Positions 44,347 through 53,443 of a stretch of 64,000 nt of DNA are shown here, piece after piece (the first letter of the stretch is position 1; every line of letters begins with the position of its first letter). The stretch covers positions 248,001 to 312,000 of the forward strand of contig NZ_CP030287.1 in the NCBI RefSeq assembly GCF_003287935.1, read 5' to 3'. The notes beneath the pieces are model-generated. The model was not told where the DNA came from. It saw only the letters and a list, made by a program, of their open reading frames with translations, and did no database searches. The translations under genes and the position numbers were made by a program. This DNA comes from Streptomyces sp. ICC1 (GTDB lineage Bacteria > Actinomycetota > Actinomycetes > Streptomycetales > Streptomycetaceae).

Positions 44347-44393
44347 CGTCAAAGTGACGTGAAGCGGTTATGATAGATAACGTCAAATAGACG
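44347..44393 (+). promoter_or_regulatory. nadA promoter with two operator-like palindromes
   Basis: TATGAT (44369-44374) is a good -10 element for nadA. Two 13-base boxes, CGTCAAAGTGACG (44347-44359, perfect palindrome around AAG) and CGTCAAATAGACG (44381-44393, 11 of 13 identical), flank it. The first overlaps the -35 zone and the second the predicted start site, a typical repressor layout. The regulator is not known from sequence. The rest of the 337-base gap back to the Fe-S carrier gene shows nothing further. Confidence 0.5.
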
Positions 44394-44463
44394 AGAAGTC
44401 GCAGTGATGTCGAACGCGATGTCTTCAGAAGTCCCTTGTCGCAGAACAGAAAGGGTGCGTGTC

Positions 44464-45642
44464 GTGACCACCGCCCAGCCTTTGGACGTCCAGCCGACGC
44501 CCCTCGCCTTGCTGCTGCTCGGCCGCGAAGCCGACCCCAAGAGCGAGCGCGGGGTGGAGTGCCCCGGCGATCTGCCTTCGCCGTCCGACCCGGACCTGGT
44601 GGCGCGCGCCCGCGCCGCCAAGGAGAAGCTCGGGGACAAGGTCTTCATCCTCGGCCACCACTACCAGCGTGACGAGGTCATCGAGTTCGCCGACGTCACC
44701 GGCGACTCCTTCAAGCTCGCCAAGGACGCGGCCGCCAGGCCGGAGGCCGAGTACATCGTCTTCTGCGGCGTCCACTTCATGGCCGAGTCCGCGGACATCC
44801 TCACCTCGGACGACCAGAAGGTCGTCCTGCCCGACCTCGCGGCCGGCTGCTCGATGGCCGACATGGCCACCGCCGAGCAGGTCGCGGAGTGCTGGGACGT
44901 GCTGACCGAGGCCGGCGTCGCCGGCAGCACGGTCCCCGTCTCGTACATGAACTCCTCGGCCGACATCAAGGCCTTCACCGGCAAGCACGGCGGCACGATC
45001 TGTACGTCGTCCAACGCCAAGAAGGCCCTGGAGTGGGCGTTCGAGCAGGGCGAGAAGATCCTCTTCCTCCCGGACCAGCACCTGGGCCGCAACACCGCCG
45101 TCCGCGACATGGGCCTGTCGCTGGACGACTGCGTGCTCTACAACCCGCACAAGCCGAACGGCGGCCTGACCGCCGAGCAGCTGCGGAACGCCAAGATGAT
45201 CCTGTGGCGCGGGCACTGCTCCGTGCACGGCCGCTTCTCGGTCGACTCGGTGAACGACGTGCGCGCCCGCATCCCCGGCGTGAACGTGCTGGTCCACCCG
45301 GAGTGCAAGCACGAGGTCGTGGCGGCCGCGGACTACGTCGGCTCCACCGAGTACATCATCAAGGCGCTGGAGGCGGCCCCGGCCGGCTCCAAGTGGGCCA
45401 TCGGCACCGAGCTGAACCTCGTACAGCGCCTGGCGAACCGTTTCGCCACGGAGGACAAGGAGGTCGTCTTCCTCGACAAGACGGTCTGCTTCTGCTCGAC
45501 GATGAACCGCATCGACCTCCCCCACCTGGTGTGGACCCTGGAGTCCCTGGCCGAGGGCAACCTCGTCAACCAGATCCAGGTCGACAAGGAGACCGAGAGC
45601 TTCGCGAAGCTCGCCCTGGAGCGGATGCTCGCGCTTCCGTAG
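44464..45642 (+). CDS. nadA: Quinolinate synthase A
   Basis: NAD-biosynthetic enzyme of 392 residues that condenses iminoaspartate with dihydroxyacetone phosphate to quinolinate, using an oxygen-sensitive 4Fe-4S cluster. The motifs FILGHHYQRDEVIEFAD, FCGVHFMAES, YMNSSADIKA and WRGHCSVHGRF match NadA, and cluster-binding cysteines lie in FCGV, HPECKHEV and VCFCSTMN. The GTG at 44464 (VTTAQPLDVQ) is chosen, with AAAGGG upstream; an earlier frame to 44404 is unlikely. nadB and nadC are not adjacent. A palindrome at 45668-45703 ends the transcript. Confidence 0.95.
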   Translation: MTTAQPLDVQPTPLALLLLGREADPKSERGVECPGDLPSPSDPDLVARARAAKEKLGDKVFILGHHYQRDEVIEFADVTGDSFKLAKDAAARPEAEYIVFCGVHFMAESADILTSDDQKVVLPDLAAGCSMADMATAEQVAECWDVLTEAGVAGSTVPVSYMNSSADIKAFTGKHGGTICTSSNAKKALEWAFEQGEKILFLPDQHLGRNTAVRDMGLSLDDCVLYNPHKPNGGLTAEQLRNAKMILWRGHCSVHGRFSVDSVNDVRARIPGVNVLVHPECKHEVVAAADYVGSTEYIIKALEAAPAGSKWAIGTELNLVQRLANRFATEDKEVVFLDKTVCFCSTMNRIDLPHLVWTLESLAEGNLVNQIQVDKETESFAKLALERMLALP

Positions 45643-45667
45643 CCCGCGGCCCGCACGCCGTGACGCC

Positions 45668-45703
45668 CGAAGGGCCGCCCCTCCGCGGAGGGGCGGCCCT
45701 TCG
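45668..45703. terminator. Perfect bidirectional palindrome terminator
   Basis: An 18-base arm is followed at once by its exact reverse complement (45668-45685 and 45686-45703), between nadA and the convergent RND gene. Confidence 0.85.
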
Positions 45704-45726
45704 GCGTGTACGGGTTCCCGCGCGGG

Positions 45727-48700
45727 TCAGACCTTGACGGGGCTCTCGTCCTCCGAGGAGGCGGACGGGGCCGGGACCACGGTCAGCCGGGCCGTCTTCT
45801 TCGCGCTGCGGCGCTCCTTGCGGAGCTCCAGCATCGTGTAGAGGGTGGGCACCAGGAGCAGCGTCAGCAGGGTGGAGCTGATCAGGCCGCCGATGACGAC
45901 CACCGCGAGCGGCTGCGAGATGAAGCCGCCCTCGCCGGTGATGCCCAGCGCCATCGGGAGCAGCGCGAAGATCGTCGCCAGTGCCGTCATCAGGATCGGG
46001 CGCAGTCGGTGCCGGCCGCCCTCGACGACCGCCTCGACCACGCCGTAGCCCTGGGCCCGGTACTGGTTGACCAGGTCGATCAGGACGATCGCGTTGGTCA
46101 CCACGATGCCGATGAGCATCAGCATGCCGATCATCGCCGGGACGCCCAGCGGGGTGCCGGTGATCAGGAGCAGGCCGAGCGCGCCGGTGGCCGCGAACGG
46201 GATGGAGACCAGCAGGATCAGCGGCTGCACCAGCGAGCGGAAGGTCGCGACCAGCAGCATGAACACGATCGCGATGGCCGCGAGCATGGCCAGGCCCAGC
46301 TGCCCGAAGGCCTCGCTCTGGTCCTGTCCGACGCCGCCGATGGAGGCGGTGGTGCCCGCGGGCAGGTCCAGGGCGTCGATCTTCGACTGCAGGGCGGCGC
46401 TGATGGCGCCGGTGTTGTCGCCGACCGGCTTCGCGGTGATGGTGGCGGCGCGGGCGCCGTCGATCCGGGTCATCGCGACCGGGCCGGGGACCTCCTTGAC
46501 CTCGGCGATGTCGCCGAGCTTGACCGGGCCGACGGGCAGCGCCTGCAGCTGGGCCAGGGTGGCGGCCGGCTGCGCGGACTTGATGACGATGTCCCGCTCG
46601 GTGTCGTCCAGTACTGCCTTGCCCGCCGGGTTGCCCCGTACGGCCTGGCCGACGATGGCGCCGAGCGCGGCCTGGTTCAGGCCGAGTTCCGCGGCCTTGG
46701 GGGTCGCGGTGACCGAGATCCGGGGCACGGACTGGGACAGGTCGCTCTGGACGTCGGTGACGTCGTCGAGCTCGGCCACCTCGGCGCGGACCTGCTCGGC
46801 CGCCTGGGCCAGGACGGCCCCGTCACCGGCCTTGACGACGACGCTGAGGTTCTGGCTGCCGAAGCCGTCACCGGCCGCGATGGTGGTGTCGCCGATGCCG
46901 TCGAGCCCCTTGAGGGCGGTCTCGATGTGCTTCTTGGCGGCGTCGGCGTCCTCCGCGCTGTCGAGCGTGACCTGGTAGGAGGCCTGGTTGGAGCCCGTAC
47001 CGCCGCCGAAGGCGGCCATGAAGCCGGAGGAGCCCACGGTGACCTGGTAGTCCTTGACCCCGTCGGTCTCGGAGAGGACCTGCTCCACCTTGCGGCTCGC
47101 CTCGTCGGCGGCGGCCAGCGAGGTGCCCGGGGGCAGCTGCTGCTTGATGCTCAGGACTTCCTGCTCGCCCTGGTCGAAGAAGTTGGTCTTGAGCAGCGGG
47201 GTCATGCCCAGCGTCGCGACGAGGACCACGACGGCGACGGCCAGGGTGGCGAGCCGGCGGCGGGTGACCAGGCCCAGCGCCCGTACGTAGAACTGCTGGA
47301 GCTTGCTGCGGGACTCCTTCTCCTCGGCCTCGCGGCGGGCCTTGTCGATGCTCGCGGCGTCCCCCTCGGTGACGCCCTTGGGCGCGCGCAGGAACCAGTA
47401 CGAGAGCACCGGCACGACCGTGAGGGAGACGATCAGCGAGGCCAGCAGGGCCGCGGTGACGGTGATCGAGAACGGGCCGAAGAACTGGCCGACCATGCCG
47501 CCCACGAAGGCGATGGGCAGGAAGACGGCCACGGTGGTGAGCGTGGAGGAGGTGACCGCGCCGGCCACCTCCTTGACCGCGGTGATGATCGCGCTCTGTC
47601 GCTCCTCGCCGTAGCCGAGGTGGCGCTTGATGTTCTCCAGGACCACGATCGAGTCGTCGACGACGCGGCCGATGGCGATGGTCAGCGCGCCGAGCGTCAG
47701 CATGTTGAGGGACAGGTCGCGGGTCCACAGCACGATCAGCGCGAGGACGACGGACAGCGGGATGGAGACCGCGGTGACCAGCGTCGAGCGCAGCGAGCCG
47801 AGGAAGACCAGGATCACGATGACCGCGAAGACCAGGCCGAGCAGGCCCTCGGTGGTCAGACCCGAGATGGACTTGGCGACGGGCGGGCCCTGGTCGCTGA
47901 CCACGGTCAGGTCGGCGCCGGAGCCGAGGGTGGAGCGGAGCTCGGGCAGCTTGTCCTTGACCGAGTCCGAGATGGCGACGGCGCTGCCGTCCTTGTCCAT
48001 GGTCAGGACCAGGGCGAGGCTGGGCTTGCCGTTGGTGCGGGTGATGGAGTCGGCCTTGGCCGGCTCCTGCTTCACGCTCGCCACGTCGCCGAGGCGGACG
48101 GCCGGCTTGCCGGGTCCGGGGGTGAGGCGCAGGTCTTCGAGCTGGGCGAGCGAGGTGTAGCCGGAACCGACGCGCACGGTGCGGTTCTTGCCCGCCTCGT
48201 CGAAGGAGCCGGCGGGGACGGTGGCGCCGCCCGCCTGGAGGCCCTGGGCCAGGGCCGAGCCGTCGAGGCCGGCGGCGGCGAGCTTGGCGTCGTCCGGGGT
48301 GACGGTGACCTGGAGGTCCTGGACGCCGTTGACGGTGACCTGGCCGACGCCCGCGATGTCCTCCAGGACGGGGATGACGGACTTGTTCAGCTGGTCGGCG
48401 AGCGCCTGCTGGTCCTTGTCGGAGGTGACGGCGAGGACCACGGTCGGCATGTCGTCGGTGGAGCCGGCGATCACCTGCGGGTCCACGGCGGCGGGCAGCC
48501 GGACGCGGGCCCGGTTGACGGCCTGCTGCACGTCGGCGACGAGCTGCTTGGTGCCGTCGTCGCCGTACTCGAAGGTCGCCATGATGACGGCGTTGCCCTC
48601 GCTGGCGGTGGAGGTGATGCCGGTGATGCCGTCGACGCCCTTGAGCATGGCTTCGATCGGTTCGACGACCTGCTTCTCCACCACGTCGGGCGAGGCGCCC

Positions 48701-48858
48701 TGGTAGGGCGCGAGCACGGACACCATCGGCAGGTCGATGGAGGGCAGCAGCTGCTGCTTGAGCTGCGGGATGGCTATGGCGCCGAAGAGGAGCGCGACGA
48801 GCGACACGAGGCCGATCAGCGCCCTTTGGGCCAGGCTGAAGCGGGACAGCCGGAACAT
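45727..48858 (-). CDS. RND-superfamily efflux transporter (AcrB-like permease)
   Basis: Polytopic pump of 1043 residues with the RND plan: one N-terminal helix, a large extracytoplasmic loop, five or six helices, a second loop and a final helix block. Signature parts are LPSIDLPMVSVLAPYQGASPD in loop 1, the TM4 proton-relay pair in IAIGRVVDDSIVVLENI, and a second-half TM region MIGMLMLIGIVVTNAIVLID. No adaptor or outer-membrane channel gene is nearby, as expected in a monoderm. The substrate is unknown. A NarL-type regulator follows upstream on the same strand. Confidence 0.92.
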   Translation of the reverse strand: MFRLSRFSLAQRALIGLVSLVALLFGAIAIPQLKQQLLPSIDLPMVSVLAPYQGASPDVVEKQVVEPIEAMLKGVDGITGITSTASEGNAVIMATFEYGDDGTKQLVADVQQAVNRARVRLPAAVDPQVIAGSTDDMPTVVLAVTSDKDQQALADQLNKSVIPVLEDIAGVGQVTVNGVQDLQVTVTPDDAKLAAAGLDGSALAQGLQAGGATVPAGSFDEAGKNRTVRVGSGYTSLAQLEDLRLTPGPGKPAVRLGDVASVKQEPAKADSITRTNGKPSLALVLTMDKDGSAVAISDSVKDKLPELRSTLGSGADLTVVSDQGPPVAKSISGLTTEGLLGLVFAVIVILVFLGSLRSTLVTAVSIPLSVVLALIVLWTRDLSLNMLTLGALTIAIGRVVDDSIVVLENIKRHLGYGEERQSAIITAVKEVAGAVTSSTLTTVAVFLPIAFVGGMVGQFFGPFSITVTAALLASLIVSLTVVPVLSYWFLRAPKGVTEGDAASIDKARREAEEKESRSKLQQFYVRALGLVTRRRLATLAVAVVVLVATLGMTPLLKTNFFDQGEQEVLSIKQQLPPGTSLAAADEASRKVEQVLSETDGVKDYQVTVGSSGFMAAFGGGTGSNQASYQVTLDSAEDADAAKKHIETALKGLDGIGDTTIAAGDGFGSQNLSVVVKAGDGAVLAQAAEQVRAEVAELDDVTDVQSDLSQSVPRISVTATPKAAELGLNQAALGAIVGQAVRGNPAGKAVLDDTERDIVIKSAQPAATLAQLQALPVGPVKLGDIAEVKEVPGPVAMTRIDGARAATITAKPVGDNTGAISAALQSKIDALDLPAGTTASIGGVGQDQSEAFGQLGLAMLAAIAIVFMLLVATFRSLVQPLILLVSIPFAATGALGLLLITGTPLGVPAMIGMLMLIGIVVTNAIVLIDLVNQYRAQGYGVVEAVVEGGRHRLRPILMTALATIFALLPMALGITGEGGFISQPLAVVVIGGLISSTLLTLLLVPTLYTMLELRKERRSAKKTARLTVVPAPSASSEDESPVKV

Positions 48859-49026
48859 GGGTATGGGGATCTCTCTGCAGTGACGTGGGTGACGTCTGTG
48901 AAGTCATGCCGTCGGGCACACTCGAAGCCCCCTCAGCTTTTCGTGTGCGCGGGCACCACAGCGTCGGCCCCAGGTCCCGTCCTTACCCGGGGCATACCGC
49001 GTCCGCAGTAGGCGGGGCTACTGCGA

Positions 49027-49752
49027 CTACTCAGCCCTGGGCCGGACTAGTCCCGATTCGTACGCGATGACCACCAATTGGGCACGGTCGCGGGCGCCCA
49101 GTTTCGCCATGGCCCGGTTCACGTGCGTCTTGACGGTGAGCGGGCTGACCTCCAGCCGGCCGGCGATCTCGTCGTTGGACAGGCCCGCCGCGACGAGGAC
49201 CAGGACCTCGCGCTCGCGTCCGGTCAGCGCGGCCAGCCGCTTCGCGTGCGCGGCGGTGGCGATCGTGTCGGCGGCGCCGCCGCCCTGGGCGAGGAAGGTG
49301 GCGATGAGCCCCTTGGTGGCGGCCGGGGAGAGCAGTGCGTCGCCGGCGGCCGCGACGCGGATGGCGTTGAGCAGCTCATCGGGCTCGGCGCCCTTGCCGA
49401 GGAAGCCGGAGGCGCCCGCCCGCAGGGCCGCCACGACGTACTCGTCGACCTCGAAGGTCGTCAGCATCACCACGCGTACGGCGGCCAGTTCGGGATCGGC
49501 GCTGATCAGGCGGGTGGCGGCGAGGCCGTCGGTGCCGGGCATCCGGATGTCCATGAGCACGACGTCGGGCTGCAGCCCGCGCGCCAGCTCGAAGGCCTGC
49601 GCGCCGTCGGAGGCCTCTCCGACGACGCACATGTCGGGCTCGGAGTCGACGAGCACCTTGAACGCGCTGCGCAGCAGTGCCTGGTCGTCGGCGAGCAGCA
49701 CCGTGATGGGCGCCAGGTCCGGGGCTGGGGTCGGGGGCGGGGTCTCTTCCAC
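49027..49752 (-). CDS. NarL/LuxR-family response regulator without an adjacent kinase
   Basis: Response regulator of 241 residues. The receiver (about 14-130) has D22/D23 in LLADDQALL, D68 in VLMDIRMPG and the lysine in GFLGKGAEP. The LuxR helix-turn-helix (about 172-236) has LTGREREVLVLVAAGLSNDEIAGRLEVSPLTVKTHV. TAGGGT lies 6 bases before the GTG start. No kinase is adjacent; the RND pump gene lies 168 bases downstream. A HisKA_3 kinase of the kind that pairs with such regulators lies 12 kb away at 61804. Confidence 0.9.
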   Translation of the reverse strand: MEETPPPTPAPDLAPITVLLADDQALLRSAFKVLVDSEPDMCVVGEASDGAQAFELARGLQPDVVLMDIRMPGTDGLAATRLISADPELAAVRVVMLTTFEVDEYVVAALRAGASGFLGKGAEPDELLNAIRVAAAGDALLSPAATKGLIATFLAQGGGAADTIATAAHAKRLAALTGREREVLVLVAAGLSNDEIAGRLEVSPLTVKTHVNRAMAKLGARDRAQLVVIAYESGLVRPRAE

Positions 49753-49786
49753 GCCCCGACCCTACGTCGTCCCCGCGCGGCCGGGC

Positions 49787-51607
49787 TCAGCCCAACCGGG
49801 TCGGAGCCTGCCCGGGGAGGTGGCCGGCGCCCTGCGCCGGGACGTAGCCCATGGCCGGCTCCGGGACGTAGCCGGCGGTCAGCGCGGGGGCGTGGCCCAT
49901 GGCCGACACGGGGGCGTAACCGGCGGTCTGCGCGGCGACGTAGCCCATGGCCGGCTCCGGGACGTAGCCGGCGGTCCGTCCCGGGGCGGAGACGGCCACC
50001 GGTACCGCGGGCGCGGTCTCGGCGGGGGACGCGGCGGGCAGCGGGAGCCTGCGGACCACCTCGACGCTGACGTTCTCGAACTTCGCGGTGAAGAACACGG
50101 TCGCGGCCAGTTCGGTCCCCGAAGCCTGGCCCTGGGCGACCACCCTCGGCCGGCGCGCCGTACGGTCCACCCCGGGCACCGAGTTGCGGCCGAACCGGAC
50201 CGAACGCATCACGCCGTCGGCCCGGATGTTCAGGAAGAGGTCCCAGGTGCCGGGGAGGATCGGCCCTCCGTCGATGGCCGCGAAGTCCACGCCCACCTCG
50301 AAGCCGCCCGGGGCGGCGCCCGAGGTGGCGCCCGGCTCGGACGCGGGGAGCGCGGTGACCGGAACCAGGTGCTCCAGGCCGGTCTCGCGCTGCCTCAGCA
50401 CCAGTTCGGTGCCCATCTGCCCGGTCCCGATGGGGGCGATGCGCCCGTGGCCTGTGAGGTGGAGCCGGCTGCCCTTCCACGCCACGGAGTCGAGCCGGTG
50501 CACCACCTTGAGGGTGTCGGTGATGTCGTAGAGGGCATCCGGGAGCCCTACGGCGGCGTCGCGGAAGAGCGGGAAGAGGCGGTACACGCGGTCGTTCTCG
50601 GCGAGGTGCCGCGGCGGGTTCTTCTCCGGGTTGTGGGCGGCGAGGTGCTCGAAGGCCTCCATCGCCCCGTACAGGAAGCAGTACATCCGGATCCGGTCGA
50701 TGTGCGGGAGCTCCGCGTACATGTCGGGGGTCCAGTACGCGTCGCACATCGCCTTGCAGCGCCAGTACACCTCGGCGGCGAAGTCGGGCCGGGCCGCGCG
50801 CGCCCGTGCGGCCGCCGCCATCGGCCTGCGGACCAGGGCGCGGAAGTGGCGCCCCAGCATCCTGCGGCGTCCCACCGGATCCTGCACCGCGTCCGAGACC
50901 ATCCGCATCGCGCGATCGATGTACTCGACGGTCTCCCACGCGGTCCGGGGCCTCGCGGAGATGTTGCCGCCGTCCGGGCGCTTGCGCAGGAAGTAGCAGT
51001 CATAGTCCCCGACCACCGATATCTTGCGCGCGGCGAGGAACGCGGCGGTCATGAAGATCTGGTCCTCGCCGTACCAGAGGTCCTCCGGGTAGCGGATCCG
51101 GCCGCGCTCCAGGACCTCGCGCCGGATGAGCTTGAAGGTCCGCAGGTCCCGGTACACCTCCGAGGTGTACAGGTCCGCGCTGTCGGTGTGCCGGTACGCC
51201 TTCTCCGAGACGGCCCGGCCCAGTCCGACGTGCCGGCCCACGACCACGTCGCTGTCCTGGCGGTCGGCCGTGGCCACCATGCGCTCCAGCGCCTCCGTGC
51301 CGAGGTAGTCGTCGGCGTCGACCACGTGGACGTAGCGGCCGCGGGCCATGCCGAGGGCCCGGTTGCGGGGCGCGCTCGCGCCGCCCGAGTTCGCCTGGTG
51401 CACGACCTGGATCTGCGGATGGCGGGCGGCGTAGCGGTCCAGCTCGGCACCGCTGCCGTCCGTGGAGCCGTCGTCGACGACGATCAATTCGATGCGTTCG
51501 AGGCCGATGCTCTGGGTCACGACCGATTCGAGGCACTCCCCGAGGTACGGCATCGCGTTGTAGACGGCGATGATCACGGATACGTCGGGGGTGAACTCTC
51601 GGTGCAT
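49787..51607 (-). CDS. GT2 glycosyltransferase, teichoic-acid type, with repeat tail
   Basis: Protein of 606 residues. The N-terminal GT2 domain shows VSVIIAVYNAMPYLGECLES, VVDDGSTDGSG and the DADDYLG metal motif, so it is an inverting nucleotide-sugar glycosyltransferase. The middle (about 200-480) is a CDP-glycerol/teichoic-acid-like helical part and a beta-rich domain. The last 60 residues hold a three-fold imperfect repeat of TAGYVPEPAMGYVxAQ (16 residues). TATAGT sits 8 bases before the ATG with no ribosome site. Its direct acceptor is unknown, but surface glycopolymer synthesis is likely. Confidence 0.83.
   Translation of the reverse strand: MHREFTPDVSVIIAVYNAMPYLGECLESVVTQSIGLERIELIVVDDGSTDGSGAELDRYAARHPQIQVVHQANSGGASAPRNRALGMARGRYVHVVDADDYLGTEALERMVATADRQDSDVVVGRHVGLGRAVSEKAYRHTDSADLYTSEVYRDLRTFKLIRREVLERGRIRYPEDLWYGEDQIFMTAAFLAARKISVVGDYDCYFLRKRPDGGNISARPRTAWETVEYIDRAMRMVSDAVQDPVGRRRMLGRHFRALVRRPMAAAARARAARPDFAAEVYWRCKAMCDAYWTPDMYAELPHIDRIRMYCFLYGAMEAFEHLAAHNPEKNPPRHLAENDRVYRLFPLFRDAAVGLPDALYDITDTLKVVHRLDSVAWKGSRLHLTGHGRIAPIGTGQMGTELVLRQRETGLEHLVPVTALPASEPGATSGAAPGGFEVGVDFAAIDGGPILPGTWDLFLNIRADGVMRSVRFGRNSVPGVDRTARRPRVVAQGQASGTELAATVFFTAKFENVSVEVVRRLPLPAASPAETAPAVPVAVSAPGRTAGYVPEPAMGYVAAQTAGYAPVSAMGHAPALTAGYVPEPAMGYVPAQGAGHLPGQAPTRLG
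49841..49976 (-). repeat. 48-base tandem repeat coding for the GT2 tail
   Basis: The 40-base block beginning GACGTAGCCCATGGCCGGCT recurs exactly at 49841-49880 and 49937-49976, 96 bases apart. A diverged unit lies between them, so the array is three 48-base units in frame. It encodes the TAGY-x-AMG repeats. Confidence 0.85.
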
Positions 51608-51660
51608 ATTGAAGGACTATAAACGACCAATAAGGTTCACCTACGGGTACCCCAAGGGCT

Positions 51661-52494
51661 TCACCCCAGGGCCAGGACCACCAGGGCCGTCGTGGCCGAC
51701 AGCTCGGCCAGGGCTCCGAAGACGTCGCCCGTGACCCCGTCGAAGCGGCGTACGCAGCGGCGGAGCAGGAGCTCGGCCGCCAGCAGGGCCGCGAGGACCG
51801 CCGCCGCGTACTGGCCGGCGTGCGGCAGGCCCAGCGGGAGCGCGGCCGCGGCGGCCAGCACCACCGTGACCGCGGCGATCGCGGCGGCCGCGGCGCGCGG
51901 GACCGCGCCGGCGACGGCCGCGCCGAGCCCGCCGGGGCGGGCCGGCGGGACTCCGTCGCGGGAGGCCAAGGTCATGGCGAGGCGGGCCGTGACGGCGGCG
52001 ACCACGGCGGCGAGGGCGCCCCGGACCCAGCTGTCGGCGTAGACGTTCGACAGCGCCGCGACCTGCACCAGCAGGACGAACACCAGGGCCACCACCCCGA
52101 AGGGCCCGATGTCGGACTGCTTCATGATGCGCAGCGCCGCCTCGGCCGGCTTGGCGCTGCCCAGTCCGTCGACCGTGTCGGCGAGGCCGTCCAGGTGCAG
52201 GGCGCGGGTCAGGGCCGCCGGCACGGCGACGGTGACGGCCGCGGCCAGCAGCGGGCCGCCGCCGCACAGCAGCAGGAGCACGCCGGGCACGGCGGCGAGG
52301 AGTCCCACGACGAGCCCGGCCAACGGGGCGCAGGCCATGCCGGTGCGGGCGGCCGGGCGGTCCCAGCGGGTGATGCGGGCGGGCAGCACGGTGAGCGTCC
52401 CGAAGGCGAAGCGCACCCCGTCGAGCAGGGAGGCCCGGTCCGGGGGAGGCATGGGAGGGGACGTGGGGGACGGGCCGTCGTACGAATCTGTCAT
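51661..52494 (-). CDS. cobS: Adenosylcobinamide-GDP ribazoletransferase
   Basis: Polytopic cobalamin synthase of 277 residues that joins alpha-ribazole to adenosylcobinamide-GDP. The conserved HLDGLADTVDGLG, IMKQSDIGPFGV and RFDGVTGDVFGALAE motifs are all present, with six hydrophobic helices between them. TAGCGT lies 8 bases before the ATG, so the transcript may be leaderless. The partner genes cobU and cobT lie about 4 kb away on the other strand, not in one operon. Confidence 0.93.
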   Translation of the reverse strand: MTDSYDGPSPTSPPMPPPDRASLLDGVRFAFGTLTVLPARITRWDRPAARTGMACAPLAGLVVGLLAAVPGVLLLLCGGGPLLAAAVTVAVPAALTRALHLDGLADTVDGLGSAKPAEAALRIMKQSDIGPFGVVALVFVLLVQVAALSNVYADSWVRGALAAVVAAVTARLAMTLASRDGVPPARPGGLGAAVAGAVPRAAAAAIAAVTVVLAAAAALPLGLPHAGQYAAAVLAALLAAELLLRRCVRRFDGVTGDVFGALAELSATTALVVLALG

Positions 52495-52579
52495 CGACGC
52501 GAACGCTACCCGCTCACCGCGGGCGGTAAGTTACCCATTACGGTCAAAATCGGGAGCTGCCGAACAGAGAGTCTGCGGT

Positions 52580-53344
52580 ATGGGTCACTGGTGGTATCGA
52601 AACATCGTCGAGCCGGGGAAGCTCCCCCTGCTCCTCGCCCTGCTCTCCTTCGTCACGTCCTTCCTCGTGACCCGGATGATCACCCGGATGATCCGGGCGG
52701 GACGCGGACCGTTCAAGAACGTCACCCCGGGCGGGCTCCATATCCACCACGTCGTGCCGGGCGTGATCCTCGTGATCATCGGCGGCTTCGGCGCCATCGG
52801 CAGCAGCCGGCACAGTTTCGGGGCCGGGCTGTCAGCCGTGATCTTCGGGCTGGGCGCGGGTCTGGTGCTGGACGAGTTCGCGCTGATCCTGCACCTGGAC
52901 GACGTCTACTGGAGCGAGCAGGGCCGCAAGAGCGTGGAGATCGTGGTCCTCACGGCGGCGATCGTGGCGCTGGTCCTGGGCGGGTTCCTGCCGTTCGGGG
53001 TCAACGACCTCACCTCCGACGAGCGGCACAACCGCGGGCTCGTCGCCATAAACACGGCGACCAACTTCTTCCTGGCCCTGATCGCCCTGTGGAAGGGCAA
53101 ACCGCGCACCGCGTTCTTCGGCACGGTCATCCCCTTCGTCGCGATGATCGGCGCGATCCGGCTGGCCCGGCCCGGTTCCCCGTACGCGAAGAAGTTCTAC
53201 GCGAACCGCCCGAAGGCCCGCGCCAAGTCGGGGCTGCGCGCCTTCCACCACGACCGCCGGTGGGCGGCGCCGCGCCGCAAGCTCGAGAACTTCATCGGCG
53301 GGACCCCGGACCCGGAGCGGGGCCCCGGCAAAGAGAAGCACTGA
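52580..53344 (+). CDS. Conserved integral membrane protein
   Basis: Protein of 254 residues with five or six hydrophobic helices (about 15-35, 55-75, 80-105, 120-140, 158-185). The segment GGLHIHHVVPGVILVIIGGFGAIG contains paired histidines. The C-terminus is basic and cytoplasmic, ending in a Lys-rich tail. I recognise no functional family. It lies divergently from cobS with 85 bases between and ends at a strong bidirectional hairpin before pspAA. Confidence 0.8.
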   Translation: MGHWWYRNIVEPGKLPLLLALLSFVTSFLVTRMITRMIRAGRGPFKNVTPGGLHIHHVVPGVILVIIGGFGAIGSSRHSFGAGLSAVIFGLGAGLVLDEFALILHLDDVYWSEQGRKSVEIVVLTAAIVALVLGGFLPFGVNDLTSDERHNRGLVAINTATNFFLALIALWKGKPRTAFFGTVIPFVAMIGAIRLARPGSPYAKKFYANRPKARAKSGLRAFHHDRRWAAPRRKLENFIGGTPDPERGPGKEKH

Positions 53345-53360
53345 CGCACGGAGCATGAGG

Positions 53361-53401
53361 AAGGGCCCGGCCCCTGGAAACCACCCCGGGGCCGGGCCCT
53401 T
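53361..53401. terminator. Bidirectional hairpin terminator
   Basis: A 14-base perfect stem AAGGGCCCGGCCCC/GGGGCCGGGCCCTT (53361-53374 and 53388-53401) lies between the convergent membrane-protein and pspAA genes. Confidence 0.8.
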
Positions 53402-53443
53402 GCCCGTACGTCGTGCGCGCGGCTCAGCCGTCGTGCGCGCGTC

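Noticed and set aside
45706..49011. A plus-strand frame of 1101 codons opposite the RND gene
   Set aside because: It is the antisense of the real RND gene in a strongly GC-biased third-position context, has no ribosome site and shows no family motif. The same applies to long frames at 4924-8067 (plus), 10081-11859 (minus) and 12139-13620 (plus).
49841..49976. CRISPR array or tandem satellite
   Set aside because: The 48-base units are in frame, lie inside the glycosyltransferase gene and have no spacers of constant length. They are coding repeats.
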